DNA of 64,000 nt from Maniola hyperantus (Eukaryota; Arthropoda; Insecta; Lepidoptera; Nymphalidae): NCBI RefSeq assembly GCF_902806685.2, contig NC_048548.1:248001-312000 (forward strand), given 5' to 3'. Below the pieces are notes generated by a model. That model saw nothing but the letters and a program-made list of their open reading frames with translations. It was not told where the DNA came from and ran no database searches. Both the position numbers and the translations under genes were made by a program. Below are positions 18,557 through 30,065 of the stretch, piece by piece (within the stretch, counting starts at the first letter, position 1; each line of letters starts with the position of its first letter).

Positions 18557-20124
18557 ATTATTGTACACCTGTATCAGCAAATAAATAAGTTTGAAATTGG
18601 AATGAAAACGAGACAAGTGTTGTATGTCTTTCACGTAAATCTTCTCGTTTGAAAAATCTGAGCAAAGTCAAATCTCGTTTGAAAAATGAAAAATCTGAAC
18701 AAAGTCAAAATAGCTACAGATAGACAAACATCAGCTGAGATCGCAGACAAGGGCTTGTCATCAAATAAAAGAAAATGGCTCAACGTCAGAGGCAATGCGG
18801 CAGTAAAATAGAATTCCGGCGATGATGATAGACGTTTGATAGACACACATTGGCAGTTGACTGAGAGCGACAGGTTTTACGAGCCCTAGAGTCGGGAAGG
18901 CGAATATTGCCTATTCGGGCGTAAAAATGTCGTTATTCAGGATCAGAACATGTAGAGTTTGTTTTAAAGAGTACAACAACAACAACAGAGAGAGAAAGTA
19001 GAGAACAAGGACTATTAGAAGTAGCCCTATTGTGACACTTACTGTTAGAGCGAGATAGCTAAATGCATTTAAGCTCTTATTAGAACGTGACAAATTGATT
19101 ATGTTTTGTCCTTATCACCGTGGCAACATTTTTTGTTCGCCAAAATGTATTTGTACGTATTTGGCAAACAACATGAAGTGAGGTTATATTGACTCAAGTA
19201 TTTTAAATAAATAATTGATTTGTTTTGTTGTTTTGTTGTTTTTGAAGTGATTGTTCAATGGTGGGTTGCAGTATACTAGTAACTAGTAACTAGTAACTAG
19301 GCTACAATAGCCGAAACGAACGTAAAATAGACGGAATAACATTTCACCTGTAAGTACCTCTGCTTGAGCGAGAGGGACTGAGGGGGCCACGCTAGTTGCA
19401 TATCTAGACATATCTGTGGTACCTAATAACTTTCATCTACAGACCACAGCTTTGTTTGAACAAAAATCGTTTTAAGCTTACAACGCGCTTATCCACACAA
19501 ACTTAGATTATTCTATTATTTGTTATTCTAAAGTCTAGACTCTAGATCTAAAAGTAAGCCTAGATCTAAATGAATTTCACTAGCAACCCACCCCGGCTTT
19601 ACACAGGTAGCTTATTCCACTCTAATTGTTTTGAAATAAAATATTTCTAATTTAAAAAAATATTATTTATTAATTAATTTATATTAAAATAAAATAATTA
19701 ATTTAGCCTATCTCACTCAGGAATAAAGTAGCTTTCTAGTGGTGAAAGAATTTTCAAAATCAGTTCCAGATATTGCCCCTTACAAACTTACAAATTTTAC
19801 CTCTTTATAATATTACATTATTTATGTCGACAACAATAAATATGATATGTATTCAAAACTTATATTCATTTTGAAAGTTATGTAATAAGCTCTTGTAATG
19901 TCTCTATGTTAAGCCAAATGGGGCAACTTTGTGTGTAAATAAAACATGTAAAATAACAAGTTAGTGCAAGTACCTACAGTAAAAAAATTGCTAGTGCTTG
20001 TTTATGTGCTTTAGAACTGCGAAAGTTTGGTCTCGTAATCAATAAGAAAACTGATTATCAAGTTTTTACCATTTAGAGCTTTACAACAGCTTCTGATAAA
20101 ATTCTTCCTTGTTTTCTATTACAG
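18557..20124. other. Longest stretch without recognised repeats; no gene seen
   Basis: Unique-looking intergenic or intronic sequence. I note a 7-bp tandem (ACTAGTA, about four units at 19274-19300) and a possible old CTAG-type 3' end at 19578-19610 (CTAGCAACCCACCCCGGC). No open frame exceeds 71 codons. Confidence 0.4.
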
Positions 20125-20662
20125 CTTTTTAGGGTTCCGTAGTAAACAACACTTATAGTGTCGCCGTGTCCGTCCGTCAGTCCGTCCGTCTGTCCTCGGT
20201 TAATCTCAGAGACTAGTATTAGTGCCAGAAATCTGTAATTTGGCATTGGTATAATAAATATTAATCACGCCGACAAAGTGGTGAAATAAAATTTTGATAA
20301 ATATTTTTTTTAGGGTAGCTCCCCTACATGTAAAGTGGGGATGAATTTTTTTTTCTCGTCTACCCCATAGTGTGGGGCATCTTTAAATATGTATTTTAAA
20401 AATACTGTGGGTGTGGGAACATAGATCTAGATCCGTTTGTAAAATATGATGTTTTAAAGTGCTAATTTTTATTAGAGTCAAGTGTCCCTCCCCCTCTATC
20501 AGCCAAATGGTAGTATACTTATAGGAGCGTGAAAAAATTCACAACAGTAGTATATATAATCAATTTTAAAGGAAAACTATCATGGCTAAGTAAGGTTCAC
20601 TGGTTAAGGAGTTGTACGGAACCCTACACTGCGCGTGGCCCGCAACGCACTTGGCCGGTTTT
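20125..20662 (+). mobile_element. GTTCC-family, long variant
   Basis: Left end TTTTTAGGGTTCCGTAGTAA with CGTCCGTCAGTCCGTCCG, right end ACGGAACCC...GCGCGTGGCC...CTTGGCCGGTTTTT. The interior (TAGGGTAGCTCCCCTACATG, CCCATAGTGTGGGG) differs from other copies, so this is a separate subfamily of about 540 bp. Confidence 0.65.
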
Positions 20663-21077
20663 TATCAGAAGACGCGCCAATCTAACTTTACTAATAGGAT
20701 TTCGTATAATTGAGGCTGGATAAAGATAGTTGGTAAAACTATTTCCTACGCCCCTAAACAATTTCAAACTTTCAACGACTTGCTATAAAACTAAACCGAC
20801 CTTTGAGAACTTTCTCGGTCATTTAGTTTCATTAATTTTTCATACATTTGCCGCGTCGTGATTGTTTTATAATGAGTCTCTTATCGCTCGGCACGGAGAA
20901 TGAGAAATGGCCTGAAAGTGATTGAATACGTTGTGATTTTATGAAACTGAGGCGGCGGAAATAGTATTTAGTGTGAATATCCACACTAGTGAAATGTTGC
21001 GAGACTAAAAGTTGCTGGCAGCAGCTATATATAGTCCAAGAATCATACGAAAGCATTTTATCACGACTTTTTCATAA
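20663..21077. other. No supported feature
   Basis: Unassigned sequence between two GTTCC elements. Confidence 0.35.
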
Positions 21078-21316
21078 AAAAACGGGCCAAGTGCGAGTCA
21101 GGCTCGCGCAACGAAGGTTCTGTACTATACAGTCGTATTTTTTTGACATTTTGCATCATAATTCAAAAACTATGATGCATATTGTGATATAACCACAAAT
21201 TTTCAATTTTCAGATTTTTCTCCTAACGTCTGCTATAAGACCTACCTATTTGCCAAATTTCATTATTCTAGGGCAACGGGAAGTACCCTGTAGGTTTCTT
21301 GGCAGACCGACAGACA
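21078..21316 (-). mobile_element. GTTCC-family, fused to HelB
   Basis: Hairpin end GTGCGAGTCAGGCTCGCGCA, body to AACGGGAAGTACCCTGTAGG, then GACCGACAGACAG, where HelB sequence (AACTCTTTGATTT) takes over. Confidence 0.65.
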
Positions 21317-21500
21317 GAACTCTTTGATTTCCCGGGATCAAAACTAGCCTATGTCACTCTCCAGTTCGTTAACTATACCTATGCAAAAAATCACGTCGAT
21401 CCGTTGCTCTATTGCGACGTGATTGAAGGACAAACAAACAAACCAATAAACCAACAAAGCAACAAACAAACACACTTTCGCATTTATAATGATAAATGGG
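21317..21500 (-). mobile_element. HelB, 3'-truncated, fused to GTTCC
   Basis: From AACTCTTTGATTTCCCGGGA to CACTTTCGCATTTATAATGA. The CTAG end is absent and a GTTCC element occupies its place. Confidence 0.65.
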
Positions 21501-21888
21501 TACTAATTGATAAAATTGATCCGTTAAACTGTTATCCCATCTGACTACGAGAAAGAGGGAATAGAGAAGGCATTTCTGTTTATAGTATGGCGAACCTTCG
21601 TGACCTAATAGAAAACTTTTTTAAATAAAAGTTGTAAAACAAAAAGTCGCTCGTGTGCGTTAAGCTTACATGATAGTCGCCTGATTGCTGCCAGCCGCCG
21701 GCCTTCATACTTGATAGCATAATCAAATGAAGATCTATAAAGTATGAGATCGCTGATTTACGGCCGCTTTGCCGTAAATCAGCGATGCCTACATAAAGAC
21801 AATCTCTGGAAAATTTTACGAAAATTTTAGTAAGAAAGTTATTTATTCGTGCAATCACCTTTTGCGCCTATAGTTTAACAAGCTTATG
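21501..21888. other. No gene; short inverted pair near 21737-21790
   Basis: GATCGCTGATTTACGGC and GCCGTAAATCAGCGAT form a nearly uninterrupted stem at 21749-21785. The rest is unassigned. Confidence 0.45.
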
Positions 21889-21978
21889 CTCGCGACTTCG
21901 TCCGCGTGGACCCCTATTTTACTTTCTAGGGGTTGAATTTTCAAAAATCCCTCCTTAGCGGATGCCTACGTCATCGAA
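21889..21978 (-). mobile_element. HelC 3' part, fused to GTTCC
   Basis: GCTTATGCTCGCGACTTCGT to GCGGATGCCTACGTCATCGA, followed without a spacer of note by the 3' half of a GTTCC element. Confidence 0.6.
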
Positions 21979-22152
21979 CAAATAAATTAGTAGTGTCATA
22001 TGAAAAGGGCTTTATCTGTACATTCTAAAACAGATTTTTATATATTAATTATACCCGTAAGAGTTTTTGATTTATCATGCAAAATGTCGAAAAAAATACC
22101 CGAATACGGAACCCTCAGTGCGCGAGTCTGACTCGCACTTGGCCGGTTTTTT
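21979..22152 (+). mobile_element. GTTCC-family 3' half
   Basis: GTGTCATATGAAAAGGGCTT through ACATTCTAAAACAG to GCGCGAGTCTGACTCGCACT and GGCCGGTTTTTT. Confidence 0.65.
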
Positions 22153-22552
22153 ACTTATCTTAATAATTTCCTGAGGGTTGCAAACTTAGTAAGGGTAGGT
22201 ATAATACTAAACCTTATGAGCAAGGGTTGACTAAAACCACTTATCACCCCCCTTTTAACCCCCCACATGAGTAATTTTCTGCCTCATATACAATTCAATT
22301 GTTCGTGACTTGATATAAGGCCTCCCGACACTCATCCAATCAGATTACACCGAAGATATCCAACGCTATTCAGTGACAGATAGGTCTTAGCGACAAAACC
22401 ATGATTCAATTAAATGGATCCTGGCTCTTTGGCCTCTCTTTGAACAGTTGTGTAGTAAAACAAGGAACTCTTATAGTTTCATCAAGTTCGTTTGTGCGTC
22501 TGTTCGTGTGTTCATCTGTCTGTGGTCAAAGCCATCTTAAATATAAACTACT
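22153..22552. other. No supported feature
   Basis: Unassigned sequence; GC-richer around 22300-22400. Confidence 0.35.
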
Positions 22553-22790
22553 AGCTGATGCCGGTGACTTCGTCTGCGTGGAATTAGGCTTTTTAAAAAT
22601 CCAGTGGGAACTCTTTGATTTTCCGGGATAAAAAGTAGCTTAAGTCACTCTCCAGGTCTTTAACTATATCCATGCAAAAATTCACGTCAATCCATTGCAC
22701 CGTTGCGACGTGATTGAAGGACAAACCAACAAGCCAATAAACCAACAAACCAACAAACAAAGACACTTTCGCATTTATAATAAGGGTAGG
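22553..22790 (-). mobile_element. HelB, complete
   Basis: CTAGCTGATGCCGGTGACTT to CTTTCGCATTTATAATAAGG, with the AACCAACAAACC repeat block expanded. Confidence 0.7.
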
Positions 22791-23196
22791 TACTGATAAA
22801 GGTACTGATGTCCACTCTATCCTCGAGGAAAATCTCTTTGATCTGAAACAAACAAACTTTAACTTGATGCTTCAAAGTTAAAGATTAAAAGGGTTAAGTA
22901 TTTGAGGAGGTTCAAAGCAAGTGTCGGCCTTTACAATGTATTTAAGTACTTATCAAATAAATTAATGTCTGAATTTGACAAAGGTTTGCAGCTTAAAATT
23001 CAAAATATCCTACTCAGAGGGCTCACAACACATTAACTTTGAACTTCCTTTCGACATCATTGCGAAAAATTGTTTTTTTTTTAACGTTTAACCTTGAATA
23101 ACTTACAACGAAAATTTGAGTTTTTTGAGACAACTTTTAGAACACCTATATGAAAATTCAGCTAATTCCCTTTCATTCCGAGATTGACCCCTCTTT
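22791..23196. other. No supported feature
   Basis: Unassigned AT-rich sequence. Confidence 0.35.
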
Positions 23197-23472
23197 AGGG
23201 TTCCGTACCTCAAAAGGTAAAACGGAACCCTTATAGGATCACTTTGTTGTCTGTCTGTCTGTCTGTCAAGAAACCTACAGGGTACTTCCCGTTGACCTAG
23301 AATCATGAAATTTGGCAGGTAGGTAGATCTTATAGCTGACATTTGGGGAAAAATCTGAAAACCGTGAATTTAGGGTTAGATCACACAAAAAAAATTAAAT
23401 TGTGGTCATGAACTAATAATTAGTATCGTAAGAAAGGTCTTCACCTGTACATTCTAAAACAGATTTTTATTT
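23197..23472 (+). mobile_element. GTTCC-family, 3'-truncated
   Basis: The 5' hairpin GGGTTCCGTACCTC/ACGGAACCC is intact, the body runs to ACATTCTAAAACAGATTTTT, then low-complexity TTTA sequence replaces the 3' end. Confidence 0.7.
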
Positions 23473-23570
23473 TATTTTTTTATTTTATTTATTAATTTTA
23501 ATTATTTATTTTATTTATTTTATTTATTTTATTTATTATTATTTTATTTATTTTATTTATTATTATTTAG
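23473..23570. repeat. (TTTA)n low-complexity tract
   Basis: About 100 bp of TTTA/TTTTA units, grown from the TTTTTATTTATTTTTATG segment of the adjoining GTTCC element. Confidence 0.75.
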
Positions 23571-23992
23571 CGGTCCGCCATTTGGTGACCCCTGCTATAA
23601 AGGATTTTTCTTTTTGAGGTAAAATATAAATACATTTCTGTCACCTTATTTACAATTCTGAGACTTACCGTTAGATAAATTCGCAGTCAAGCGTTAATTG
23701 CCATTGAATTTAAAAAAATAGTCTACATTTAAGACAAAATGTATTTTTTTATCCTCCCGTCACTCTGAATTACTGAAGGACGAAAAATACTGAGAAGGGC
23801 CTAAAATAATGCGGCCTCATAATACTAATGGTGCGGAAGACAGAACTTTGCTGTTTTGACTACCGCCGTCTGAAATAATTACATTTTTCTAAGGGCTCCT
23901 TCACCTTAAAATCAGGTTTTTTCATAAGTCTTATTCTCAGCAACTGTTTGTCAAACGTCAAAACTTGTTTAGAGAGCTTGTATGAAATGGCA
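23571..23992. other. No supported feature
   Basis: Unassigned sequence upstream of a retroelement C-terminus. Confidence 0.35.
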
Positions 23993-24373
23993 TTGACGCT
24001 GGTTCCCTGGGAACGGGGACGGGCGCTAATGTGGGACGCAACTTGCGTTGACACATTGGCCCCGTGTCATATCAGGAAGACAGCATCAAGACCGGGAGCC
24101 GCAGCAGAAACAGCTGAAAACGGCAAGCGGCGCAAGTATGCCTCTCTTATAGAGAGTTACATTTTTGTGCCGTTTGCCGTGGAGACTCTGGGGTCATGGA
24201 GTCTTAGTGCTAAAAAAATTTTACGAGACATTTCACCGCGATTAATAGCCTTATCTGGTGACAGAAGGGCTGGCTCATTTTTTGCGCAACGGATCAGCCT
24301 GGCTGTCCAGCGCGGAAATGCAGCCAGTATTCTTGGCACCATTCCACGCGGTCATGATTTATATAGTAATTAG
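23993..24373 (+). pseudogene. Retroelement ORF, C-terminal remnant (LINE-N)
   Basis: About 125 codons in one frame end at a stop at 24371-24373. The translation begins LTLVPWERGRALMWDATCVD and includes RKYASLI, FVPFAVETLG and AQRISLAVQRGNAASILGT. I recognise this pattern as the closing domain of reverse-transcriptase-containing proteins in many invertebrates. The G..L.PW...WD.T..DT part could be a decayed PD-(D/E)XK-type nuclease, which is inference. It is 5'-truncated, with unrelated codons before 23993, and followed by an A-rich tail (24403-24443). Uninterrupted frame, so a rather young fragment; not a host gene. Confidence 0.6.
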
Positions 24374-24499
24374 ATAAGGCTAGCTTTAAGTTTTATTGTA
24401 ATATTAAAATAAAAAAAATAAAAAAAAATAATAAAAAAATTGTAAATATTAAACTATGTGAAATGGTGAAATATGACATCATAAACATTTGACGTGCTT

Positions 24500-24745
24500 T
24501 TTAGGGTTCCGTACCTCAAAAGGAAAAACGGAACCCTTATAGGATCACTTTGTTGTCTGTCTGTCAAAAAACCTGCAGGGTACTTCCCGTTGACTTAGAA
24601 TCATGAAATTTGGCAGGTAGGTAGGTCTTATAACAGACAAAAGGGGAAAAATCTCAGAAACCGTGAATTTGTGTTTACATCACACAAAAAGAACTAATAA
24701 TTAGTGTTTTCAATTTTCAAAGTAAGATAACTATATCTAAGACCT
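24500..24745 (+). mobile_element. GTTCC-family 5' half
   Basis: TTTAGGGTTCCGTACCTCAA to GTAAGATAACTATATC. The 3' half is missing. Confidence 0.7.
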
Positions 24746-24816
24746 TTTATTGGAAAAAGACACTGAGAAAAAAGTAATTTTTAAGCTGCTGTGGAGTGTG
24801 GACCACCAGTACTTGT

Positions 24817-24887
24817 CGCTTGCTTCGGCCGTGGGTACTTGCCAACCTACCGGCAAAGACGTCCCACTAAGCGTAGCCTTCCAGTAT
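24817..24887 (+). mobile_element. SINE-2 fragment
   Basis: GCTTCGGCCGTGGGTACTTG and CCTACCGGCAAAGACG come from the SINE-2 body; ends are lost. Confidence 0.5.
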
Positions 24888-24891
24888 AATA

Positions 24892-25045
24892 AACTAGATG
24901 AAGCCCACGACTTCGTCCGCGTGGGTTTCGTTGAGGTTTCTCCGCAGGAACCCCTTGATTTTCGGAGATAAAACGTAATGTCACTCTCCAGATCTTTAAC
25001 TATATACCCATGGAAAAAATCACGTCAATCCGTTGCGACGTGATT
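24892..25045 (-). mobile_element. HelB, truncated
   Basis: CTAGATGAAGCCCACGACTT to CAATCCGTTGCGACGTGATT; the 5' end with TTTG repeats is absent. Confidence 0.65.
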
Positions 25046-25077
25046 ATCTTATTTTAAAAAGTTGACTTATTTTTAAC

Positions 25078-25296
25078 GAGCTTATGCTCGCGACTTCGTC
25101 CGTGTGGACTACACAAATTTCAAACCGCTATTTCACCCCCTTACGGGTTAAATTTTGAAAAACCCTTTCTTAGCGGTTGCCTACGTCATAATAGCTATCT
25201 GCATGCCAAATTTCAGCCCGATCCGTCCAGTAGTTTGACCTGTGCGTTGATAGATCAGTCAGTCAGTCAGTCACCTTTTCGTTTTATATATTTAGA
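25078..25296 (-). mobile_element. HelC, complete
   Basis: Good reference: complement of the 3' end ACGAGCTTATGCTCGCGACT, then CCCTTACGGG, GCATGCCAAATTTCAGCCCG, a (TCAG)n block and AAAAGG-type 5' end at ATATATTTAGAT. Confidence 0.75.
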
Positions 25297-25375
25297 TGAG
25301 GTGTTGTTCCTTATCATAAAATATACTAACAGTTACCTAATTAAGTAACCTATTTGATCAATTATTATTACTAAC

Positions 25376-25535
25376 TAGACGGTGCCCGCGACTTGGTCCG
25401 CATGGATTTACTTTTTTAAATCCCATAGGAACTCTTTGATTTTCCGATCAAAATTTCATCAAAATCGGTTAAACTGTTGGGCTGTGAAAAGCTAGCAGAC
25501 AGACAGACAGACACACTTTTGCATTTATATTATAA
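25376..25535 (-). mobile_element. HelA, internally deleted
   Basis: CTAGACGGTGCCCGCGACTT to ATTTTCCG, then jumps to AAATTTCATCAAAATCGGTT and the GACA repeats; the ATCCCGGGGAAGG middle is missing. Confidence 0.65.
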
Positions 25536-26079
25536 GTTATAGATTTACACGTAAAGCCCACCTACGCTTGATAACTGCGTAGAAACAGAATAAGGTTAGT
25601 TACTACTACCCCATCCCAAGTAAGCCCGCTTCGTTTTAGACATCATGAATGAAATAACTTCATCTGAGTAGATTTCATTTTTTTCGAAATCCAGTAGAAA
25701 TCCTCTATTTTCCCGGGATACACATAAGAGACAAATGATTTTGTATATTTGTCTGTTTCCAGCGGAGCTTTCTTCCAATTGAAAATCCTTTCTAGATAAA
25801 AATATGTATCCTTTATTTTCCAGGGATAGAAAAGGATAAAATTCCTTGTCCTTGAGTTGTGTTCTATGTCTCGCAAATTGATAATGCGCGTGCCCTGCAT
25901 TTTAGTGACGTCAGTACTAAAGTTTCGAGCTGATGGTTATTTTTATTTCGGCTGACGTCAAAATGACGTCATTTAGATGTTAATGAGCATGACTTATAGC
26001 TTTGTACCTTTTGCTGAAATCCGTTGAGTACTTTTAAAGCGTTAATAAATAACAAACAAACAGAAAAACTTTATACTTA
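25536..26079. other. No supported feature
   Basis: Unassigned sequence, including a TGACGTCA-rich patch (25905-25975). Confidence 0.4.
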
Positions 26080-26310
26080 ACTAGCTTATGCTCGCGACTT
26101 CGTCCGCGTAGACTACACAAGTTTCAAACCCATATTTCAGCCCCTTAGGGGTTGAATTTTCAAAAATCCTTTTTTAGCGGATGCTTACGTCATAATAGCT
26201 ATCTGCAGACTAAATTTCAGCCCGATCTGTCCAGGTCCAGTAGTTTGAGATGTGCGTCGATAGATCAGTCAGTCAGTCAGTCAATCACCTTTTCCTTTTA
26301 TATTTTAGAT
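26080..26310 (-). mobile_element. HelC, complete
   Basis: ACTAGCTTATGCTCGCGACT to CCTTTTATATTTTAGAT, with five TCAG units. Confidence 0.7.
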
Positions 26311-26469
26311 ACCTACCAAGTTTTTAATATTAGCTTTATATTATTAAGCAGAAAGATGAAACTTTTGAAAAGTTACATTATTGTGGATAAGTCCTAAGTT
26401 TTCAGCGCAGATGCTCCGACAAGTTTTTTTAACAAAGTTCAGTGTTTATGCGTATTTTCACTTAGAAGA

Positions 26470-26520
26470 AAAACCCGGTAAAGTGCGAGTTGGACTCACG
26501 AAGGGTTCCGTACCATCGAA
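26470..26520 (-). mobile_element. GTTCC-family 3' end fragment
   Basis: AAAACCCGGTAAAGTGCGAG ... GAAGGGTTCCGTACCATCG. Only the hairpin end remains. Confidence 0.5.
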
Positions 26521-26606
26521 CAAGATATAACAATAATATGTACTTTTTAAGGTTCCGTACCTCACAAGATATAACAATAATATGTACTTTTTTAAGGTTC
26601 CGTACC
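26521..26606 (+). repeat. Two-copy tandem repeat, about 43 bp
   Basis: CAAGATATAACAATAATATG plus TACTTTTT(T)AAGGTTCCGTACCTC occurs twice in a row at the start of a GTTCC element, duplicating its 5' edge. Confidence 0.7.
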
Positions 26607-27006
26607 TCTAAAGGAAAAAAGGAACCCTTATAGGGTCACTTCGTTGTTTGTCTGTCTGTCGTGTCTGTCAAGAAACCTATAGGGTACTTCCCGTCGACCT
26701 AGAATCAGGCAGTTAGGTCAGCACACGTAAGGGGGAAAATCCTAAAACTTTGAATTCGTGTTTACTTTTTTTTAAAGTGTTCATGAACAAATAAGTAGTA
26801 TTTTTAACTTTTAAAGTAAGATTAATATACCAAGTGGGGTATCATAATATGAAAGGGCTTTATCTGTAGGTACATTCTTAAACAGAATTTTAATTGTTTT
26901 TAGGTATGCATAATAGTTTTTGATTTATCGTGCAAAATGTCAAAAAAATTATGACTCTAGTACGGAATCCTCGGTGCGCGAGTCTGACTCGCACTTGACC
27001 GGTTTT
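26588..27006 (+). mobile_element. GTTCC-family, near full length
   Basis: From the second GTTCCGTACCTC through CCTATAGGGTACTTCCCGTC and TTTAGGTATGCATAATAG to GCGCGAGTCTGACTCGCACT. A small GGTAGGTA-type loss lies near 26705. Confidence 0.7.
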
Positions 27007-27009
27007 GCT

Positions 27010-27200
27010 TAATGGCCATTTTGAAAATTATTATTTGTTGTTCTAACGGGGATAGAAATACACTCTATCGCCGTACAAAAATTTCAACTGTCTATCTATT
27101 ACGGTTCATGAGATACAGCCCGCTGTTGGACAGACGGACGGACAGCGGAGACTTAGTAATAGTGTCCCATTGGCACTCTTTACTCTACGAAACCCTGAAA
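27010..27200 (-). mobile_element. GTTCC-variant fragment (CCGCTGTCCGTC subfamily)
   Basis: Contains ACAGACGGACGGACAGCGGA and TTACGGTTCATGAGATACAG. The same subfamily occurs at 51218-51365 and 54498-54692. Confidence 0.6.
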
Positions 27201-27371
27201 AGGGAAGGTGAAGTGAAACATCTTACGAATTTCGTTATCTTTTCACACCGGGGAGTAAAGGCATCTAATGCCCTTTTGTTAAAACAAATTAGTTTCACAA
27301 GCATTTTGCTTAGTAATAACTTTATCTTATCAATTTGCAATAGCGACTGCCCGTGACTTCGTTTGACGAAT

Positions 27372-27620
27372 ATACAGGGTGTAACCAGAACGCTAGCAAA
27401 AACTTAGCGTGATTGTAATACTACCTAAACACAATCCAACATCAATAACCATATTTTGTCTCATTGTGTAGTTTTAGTGATTTAGTATTTTTAAACCCAC
27501 AATAAGTATAGCGTGCAAAACTCGGGTCAAGGCCTCACCTACGACGTGGCATTGATTCCAAGTGGCCTACTTACGCAACCTTTGTTGACCTCTAGCGTCA
27601 GTCAAAGGTTTTATTTGCAA
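27372..27620 (+). mobile_element. ACAGGGTG-family element, copy 2
   Basis: TACAGGGTGTAACCAGAACG with TAAACACAATCCAA, TTTTAGTGATTTAGTATTTT, AGTGGCCTACTTACGCAAC and GACCTCTAGCGTCAGTCA, colinear with 62645-62870. The right terminus is missing. Confidence 0.6.
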
Positions 27621-27630
27621 TACCTCTCCA

Positions 27631-27905
27631 CCGATAGACGTCCATTGCTGGACATAGGTCCCTCATAGGCACTTCCGACGCCACGGTTTTGTGCCGCTTG
27701 AATCCAGCACCTTCATCCAGTCTTCCAACGCTGCGCTTTCTGGTGCAAAGTCGCCACCTTGGGACCCCAATGTCTATCGGTTGTACGAACTACTGCATGC
27801 GCCTGCCCATTGTCACTTCAGCTCCGCAACCTGTTGAGCTATGTCGGTTACTCTGGTTCTTCTACGAATCTCCTCATTTCTGATTTGATCACGTAGAGAA
27901 ACTCC
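27631..27905 (-). pseudogene. RTE-type LINE, C-terminal remnant
   Basis: The minus strand begins SLRDQIRNEEIRRRTRVTD and continues IAQQVAELKWQWAG, then, after stops and losses, a YVQQWTSIGG-like end. This is the well-known C-terminus of lepidopteran RTE-type ORFs, where the full version continues with an HIARR-type stretch that is damaged here. At least two in-frame stops and a shift break it. Related pieces lie at 42815, 55578 and 62989. Confidence 0.75.
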
Positions 27906-28192
27906 AGTTCCCTACGGAACCCTAAAAACAAACACGTTCAGGAGCGAAAAGCTGTTCTTAACAATATAATGTATTATTCAAGGATAATATTATGTTTTAG
28001 ATATAAATAGGCAATGGCGTGGGTCGACCACGTGCAAAAAGAAGCCTACGCAGTTATTAAAATTTAATATAATATAAGTAAGTACCTACTTAAATATCTT
28101 TTGAAATTATAAATCCCCACCTACACGGATTCCTTCGAGTGGAACTTGTGAAAATCCTCTCTTTTTTACGCTCTATACCTAGCCCGCCTAGC
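27906..28192. other. No supported feature
   Basis: Unassigned AT-rich sequence. Confidence 0.3.
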
Positions 28193-28412
28193 CTACTCTA
28201 TGCCCGCGACTTCGCATGTGTGTACTACAACACAAACTTCAAACCACATATTTTTACCCCCTTAGGGTTGAATTTTCAAAAATCCTTTCTTAGTGGACAC
28301 CTGATCTATGTCATATCAACCTGCATACCAAACAGCCCGATTCATCCTACAGTAATAATTCGAGCTGTGCGTTGATAAATCAATCAGTCAGTCAGTCAGA
28401 TTTCCTTTTATA
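28193..28412 (-). mobile_element. HelC, diverged complete copy
   Basis: TATGCCCGCGACTTCGCATG, CCCCCTTAGGGTTGAATTTT, TGCGTTGATAAATCAATCAG. Many substitutions mark an old insertion. Confidence 0.6.
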
Positions 28413-28427
28413 TGTTACTATCTTTTC

Positions 28428-28576
28428 CTGGCGACCCCTATTTAAAACCGTTGGAGGTGGAATTTTCCAAAATCCTTTTTTAACGGATGTCTTTGTCATA
28501 GTAGCTATCTACATGCCAACAGACCGATCAGTAGAACAGTTGAGCTGTGCGTTGATAGATCAGTCAGTCAGTCAGA
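28428..28576 (-). mobile_element. HelC, second diverged partial copy
   Basis: GGAATTTTCCAAAATCCTTT to TGTGCGTTGATAGATCAGTC. It lies head-to-tail behind the previous copy and lacks the CTAG terminus. Confidence 0.55.
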
Positions 28577-29969
28577 TAATTAGAATTTACTATAGAATAG
28601 AAATAGTCCCTTGGATAACATTTTTACTACACCGTCATTATTATAAGCTAATATTTTGATGAAGTTTTTGGATAGAGATATGAAATATTAGGTAGCAATA
28701 AACTGATAAGTAGGTCATATGCATATTATTATGTTACTATCATACAAGCAAATATTATCGCGATGTCGTTATCATTATGGAGTCTGAGAATTGAGAAGTT
28801 GACATAAAGATTTTTACGACGGAAATTCAAATAGAGCTTTGCCTTTTATTGATATGTAGAATTTGAGTCTCTTACAAGAAATGGTTTTCCGGAATCTTAT
28901 TATTTCGCGATCCGGGTGGATTTAAGTTTTTAAACCCGTGGGAATTCTAATAGGGTTTTAGACTGTAGTAAGGAAACATTGTGATTTTTAGGTTTATGGG
29001 GCTAGAATTCATTATATCTAATTAAAAAATATATAAATATATGATTTTTATTTATTTTTAACATAATTAATTATTAACGTGACGCTGTACGGAAAGCGAA
29101 TAATGACGTCACAATGCGTAACCGACAAATATTTTACAATTTTTAACAAAAAATAGAATAATTTCTTCCGGAAAATATTTTTTAAAATTATTTACACACT
29201 TACGTTCACATTTATAATAAGTATGGGTGATGGTGATGTACCTACATGAAAAACATCTAAATAAGATGACTTTCATAGGTTCAATAAAGCCCCATGTTCA
29301 ATCCTCATGATTGATTGCGATTAGAGACCGAATAGAATGCCATATTCCGCCTTCGAATACATCAATATTTGATGGTGAATATAATACCCTTCACGCTTCA
29401 ATATATTACGATAATATGCCCTTCTACAGCTGTATTAGGACATCTTTACCAAATATATAATAGACATAAGTGACGTCATGTATGTATGTGTTGTTTAGTG
29501 TTTTGAGTTTAAGTAGGTAGGTGTTTTAGTTAGAATATAAGTTTAGGAAGCATTTATTATGTAGTAGTATGTATGTCAAGTATGCTCATCTCCGCTCCGC
29601 TCCGCGTTAGTGGATAGGCACCCTAAAAGTAGGAACCGTGTATATAATAGCCCGATTACGTCAATTGTGAAAATTGTTGTACAAACTTTTGAATAAGCGA
29701 AAACCTTTTATAAAAATGAGTTCTGTTGTTAATTCAACGGGACGGAACGGGAAAATCGCAGCGGCGGTGAAGTTGGGGGTTTTCCATCCTCACTGATTTG
29801 CCGCCGCGCCCGGGGACAATCAAAATGTTCCCGGAATAAAATATCATAAATACTCTGATTCGAAAGTTCAAAAAATATGTTTAGTGCGGAATAAGGCCGG
29901 CCATAGACGAGCTAATCCATCCAGGATCTATCTTTTAACAACTCTTCTCTTGTCCCTATTCCCTTCTTC
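28577..29969. other. About 1.4 kb without recognised repeats; no gene seen
   Basis: Unique-looking intergenic or intronic DNA. A GC-rich knot at 29590-29620 (CTCCGCTCCGCTCCGCG) and another at 29755-29815 stand out. No open frame worth naming. Confidence 0.4.
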
Positions 29970-30065
29970 GTTTTTAGGGTTCCGTACCTCAAAAGGAAAA
30001 ACGGAATCCATCGGATCATTTTGTTGTCTGTCTGTCTATCTGCCTGTGAACTACACTTTCGCATT
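29970..30065 (+). mobile_element. GTTCC 5' end fused to Hel 5' end
   Basis: TTTTTAGGGTTCCGTACCTC through TTGTTGTCTGTCTGTC, then ACTACACTTTCGCATTTACA, which is the reversed HelA/HelB start. The switch is at the GTCT/ACAC repeat. Confidence 0.55.
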
